Positions 20,364-22,757 of a DNA stretch of 22,757 bases are shown piece by piece. Under the pieces are notes generated by a model. That model searched no databases. It was not told the DNA's origin and saw only the letters and a program-made list of their open reading frames with translations. The stretch is from a virus, in IMG/VR virus record IMGVR_UViG_3300020121_000065, positions 1 to 22,757 of that record; one strand, written 5' to 3'. Within the stretch, counting starts at the first letter, position 1, and each line of letters starts with the position of its first letter. The translations under genes were made by a program, and so were the position numbers.

Positions 20364-21158
20364 GTGCAAGCAGAGTTTTACAACGCCGGGGACAAGATCG
20401 ACGAAGTCCTGCTTTATTCCATTCCGACCGGGTCAGATATCCATGCCCTGGCCAGGTACAACATCGTTGCGCCGAGAGAAGAGTTCTTTTCGGTGCCCAC
20501 AGAAATGACGATCCAGAACACCGGCGAGACGATCGCTGTGCAGTTCCAGCGCGACATCCCCCGGAAGTGGGGAGACCGTGGCGTGATCAAGATCGACCCG
20601 GCTTATGACCCGGAGCAGGAAGATCCTGAAGCGCCTTTGAGCAAGTATCCCTTCGCGCGGACCAGGCAGGAAGCCGTATCGCGCGGCCGGGAGCTGTGGA
20701 GCCTTTACTTGCGTTCAGTGGTTGAGTCACACCTGGCTGATTGCGAAGCCGCCCGGGCGGCCGGAGGAGCTCCGCGATCGGCGCGCGGCTTTACCAAGCG
20801 CGCATTGAAGCTGCTGGGCATCCAGGACCCCGGAGAGCAGTACTTCAATTCATTGACGAACGGCGGCGCCGGGCAAATGCACGAAGCAAATCCTCAGGTC
20901 GCGGCCATGCAAGCGCAGATGCAGATGATGATGGCGATGCTGATGGCAGTCGCAACGGGCGAAAAACTGGATCCGGCAAAGCTGGCCGAATTGATGAAGA
21001 CGCCGAATGCGATCGGCGTGGATGCCAAGGGTGCGGTGGTGACCTCGGGCGTGGCCACGGGCGAGATCAAGAAACCGATTGCCGGGCCGAGCGGCTATGA
21101 ACGGGAAACGGCCGGCGGCAAGGAAGATCGTCGGAAAAAGGCGGAAGCGCACCTGTGA
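20364..21158 (+). CDS. probable structural protein with Met-rich helix, 264 aa
   Basis: GTG at 20364 with GGGAG at 20353-20357. The N-terminal ~80 residues look like a beta-rich domain (VLLYSIPTGSDIHALARYNI). Residues 95-165 are helical. A methionine cluster at about 182-194 (MQAQMQMMMAMLM) and a basic disordered tail follow. It lies between capsid and adaptor genes and overlaps the adaptor start by four bases (GTGA, 21155-21158). It is probably a head or connector accessory; no family is recognised. Confidence 0.65.
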   Translation: MQAEFYNAGDKIDEVLLYSIPTGSDIHALARYNIVAPREEFFSVPTEMTIQNTGETIAVQFQRDIPRKWGDRGVIKIDPAYDPEQEDPEAPLSKYPFARTRQEAVSRGRELWSLYLRSVVESHLADCEAARAAGGAPRSARGFTKRALKLLGIQDPGEQYFNSLTNGGAGQMHEANPQVAAMQAQMQMMMAMLMAVATGEKLDPAKLAELMKTPNAIGVDAKGAVVTSGVATGEIKKPIAGPSGYERETAGGKEDRRKKAEAHL

Positions 21159-21853
21159 CGCTGCAGCAGTTGTTCGACAAGGTAAATAAACGGTCCTACC
21201 AATCGCGGGCAGATGATGAAATTCTCGCCGCGATTTCCTCCGCTTCGAAGTTGCTCTACAACAAGATTCTCAATGAGAACCGGGGCAACTTCCTGAAGTG
21301 GGACACGACGACGGTTGCGATCGTGGCGAACCAGGAGGATTACGCGCTTCCGGTGGACCTGCAGCAGATCGTGCGTTTCCGTGAGCGCTTGAATTCATCT
21401 TCGGATTACCGGCGGATCGATCCGGCCGATATCAACTCAAACGACTTTGTGGATGCGCAATTTGCGTCGAGTTTTGGGGCTGACCTGGACGGCCCGGTTT
21501 CAGATTTCATGTACTACGGCCCGATTCTGCTTGAGGCGGATGCGCAGACCGCGGCAAAGCAGCGCCACGTGCGCCTGGCTCCGACGCCGCAGGACTCGCG
21601 ACAAACCGAGCTGGTCTATACGGCGAAGTTTATCGAGATCATCGATCTTGAGAGTTTTCTGACCATTCCGGACGAGGGGCATGAGGCTGTGATGTATTAC
21701 GCGGCCGCAGACCTGAAGGTCCTGAACGATGACGACAATACTGGCGATCTGACGATGGCGCAGATGCATGAGCGGGAATTTCTGAAGATCGTGCGCAAGA
21801 ACCAGACACAGCAAGGCCCGAAGGTCGAGCCGTACATCATCGACATGGATTAA
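21155..21853 (+). CDS. head-tail adaptor protein, SU10-type (putative)
   Basis: GTG start coupled to the previous stop. The first ~40 residues (LQQLFDKVNKRSYQSRADDE, then ILAAISSASKLLYNKI) match the start of phage SU10-type adaptor proteins, which dock under the portal and carry the tail. The middle includes YALPVDLQQIVRFRERL and the C-terminal part VMYYAAADLKVLNDDDNTGD, also as in that family. 232 aa is a typical length. It supports a podovirus-like tail. The call rests on motif recall, not alignment. Confidence 0.75.
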   Translation: MTLQQLFDKVNKRSYQSRADDEILAAISSASKLLYNKILNENRGNFLKWDTTTVAIVANQEDYALPVDLQQIVRFRERLNSSSDYRRIDPADINSNDFVDAQFASSFGADLDGPVSDFMYYGPILLEADAQTAAKQRHVRLAPTPQDSRQTELVYTAKFIEIIDLESFLTIPDEGHEAVMYYAAADLKVLNDDDNTGDLTMAQMHEREFLKIVRKNQTQQGPKVEPYIIDMD

Positions 21854-21856
21854 GCA

Positions 21857-22757
21857 ATGGCGATCCGCAACCTGGAAGAGAAGGTCTGGGATTCCTTCCG
21901 CGGGGGAAGGTTTACCCGGAACAACCTGATCAAGATTTCCGACGATCATTTACTGGTCGCGACCAACCTGATCATGCCGGGTGATGGAGTGGCGCACCGC
22001 CGGCCGGGCTATACACAGGTCACGCCGAACGCGCTGGGGTTCGTTCCCAGCAGGATCTTCGATTTCGAACGCCAGAGCGACGGCCGTCAGTTTGTGATTG
22101 TCTCCGGCGCCGGGCACTTTGGATACATCGATCCAGTCAGCGGCGCTTATACGGAGCTCTCCGCGAATGAGAACGCAGCGCCCTTTGCTTTTGCGACATC
22201 GGTGTCCGCCTGCTATGCCTCAAACGGCGTAAAGGCTTACAAGCTGGTGGACGTCAATGGCGTCCTGACGAAATGGAACTGGGGCATCCAGGCGCCAACG
22301 GTCGCGCCGGCTATTGCGATAGCCGCGGGTAGCTTGAGCCTGGTGAAGGGCAGGCAGTACTGCTACAGCTTTGTTTCGAAGTGGACGGACTCCGCGGGCG
22401 TGACGCGCGTCCACGTGGGACCGCCTTCGCCGATTTCGGCCCACACCGGGCCGTTTACCAATGGCGTGGTGAACGGAAGTGGAGTGCAGATTTCCACCGA
22501 TCCACAAGTTACCCACATCTGGGTGTTTGAAACGAATGACACCGCGCTGAATACCACGTCAGTTTTTTACTTCAGTTTGGAGCTGACGAACGGCACGACT
22601 AGTTTTGGCGAAACACTGGCGGACACTGCGCTCGATACCACGCGCCAGGCTCCATTTGAGAACCTGCCCGCGCCGGCGTCGACGATCCTGGTGGAATACC
22701 AGCAGCGGATCGCCGCCATGGGGATCGCGGGCAAGCCTGACCTGATCCAGGCCTCCG
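21857..22757 (+). CDS. probable tail protein (nozzle or propeller-like), incomplete
   Basis: ATG at 21857, three bases after the adaptor stop, open to the window end (300 codons). The N-terminal ~100 residues show strands with Gly turns (IMPGDGVAHRRPGYTQV, then QFVIVSGAGHFGYIDPVSG), resembling propeller-type tail nozzle proteins that follow the adaptor in short-tailed phages. Residues 155-250 resemble a fibronectin-III-like domain (YCYSFVSKWTDSAGVTRVHV, later IWVFETNDT). The protein is probably much longer than seen. Identity is inferred from position and fold-like pattern. Confidence 0.7.
   Translation, partial: MAIRNLEEKVWDSFRGGRFTRNNLIKISDDHLLVATNLIMPGDGVAHRRPGYTQVTPNALGFVPSRIFDFERQSDGRQFVIVSGAGHFGYIDPVSGAYTELSANENAAPFAFATSVSACYASNGVKAYKLVDVNGVLTKWNWGIQAPTVAPAIAIAAGSLSLVKGRQYCYSFVSKWTDSAGVTRVHVGPPSPISAHTGPFTNGVVNGSGVQISTDPQVTHIWVFETNDTALNTTSVFYFSLELTNGTTSFGETLADTALDTTRQAPFENLPAPASTILVEYQQRIAAMGIAGKPDLIQAS

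Noticed and set aside
1-22757. CRISPR array, tRNA genes, integrase or attachment sites
   Set aside because: No regular spaced repeats, tRNA cloverleaf, recombinase motif or flanking direct repeat was found by eye.

Overview
The window looks like the late (packaging, lysis, head and connector) half of a tailed double-stranded DNA phage or prophage, probably with a short-tailed (podovirus-like) virion. Nearly all genes run on the + strand in tight, often 1-4 base overlapping order. A small and a large terminase subunit, a P22-type portal, a scaffold, a major capsid protein and an SU10-type adaptor are recognisable at different levels of certainty. No integrase, repressor, replication gene, tRNA or CRISPR array was seen, so lysogeny cannot be judged. 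The G+C-rich composition, Sec signal peptides on fibre-like proteins, and 'carboxypeptidase-regulatory-like' and 'SFNGTGFT' surface modules fit a soil Gram-negative host such as an acidobacterium. That host assignment is inference only.

Layout. (1) 1-852: the end of an upstream gene and two unknown genes. (2) 853-1349: about 500 bases without a convincing gene, ending in a strong intrinsic terminator just before the next gene. (3) 1350-4581: three unknown small genes, then the terminase small and large subunits. (4) 4593-5608: four small genes, three of them cysteine-rich and zinc-finger-like, with a long overlap between the last two. (5) 5596-7981: two fibre-like proteins with export signals, then a terminator. 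(6) 8100-9404: a lysis cassette with a small membrane protein, a DUF5675-like candidate murein enzyme, a GTA-type holin and a one-TM coiled-coil protein. (7) 9417-12404: a disordered protein, a zinc-finger protein, a coiled-coil protein and a third large exported fibre-like protein. (8) 12445-13332: a two-gene minus-strand cassette (exported six-cysteine protein and a 50-residue membrane peptide) with its own promoter-like sites, resembling a phage moron. (9) 13375-19427: portal, disordered proteins, a terminator, the scaffold, the major capsid protein and another terminator. (10) 19433-22757: a small minus-strand cysteine-rich gene, two unknown genes, a probable structural protein, the adaptor and the start of a large probable tail protein running off the window.

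The most notable observations are these. The major capsid gene is cut by a single in-frame TAA at codon 169 while the rest of the frame is intact. Three large fibre-like proteins plus one moron protein carry Sec signal peptides, which is unexpected for virion parts assembled in the cytoplasm. Three intrinsic terminators lie only about 12-26 bases upstream of the start codon of the next late gene, suggesting attenuation or antitermination. The fibre and lysis block sits between terminase and portal. All calls come from reading the sequence by eye; no database search or structure prediction was run.
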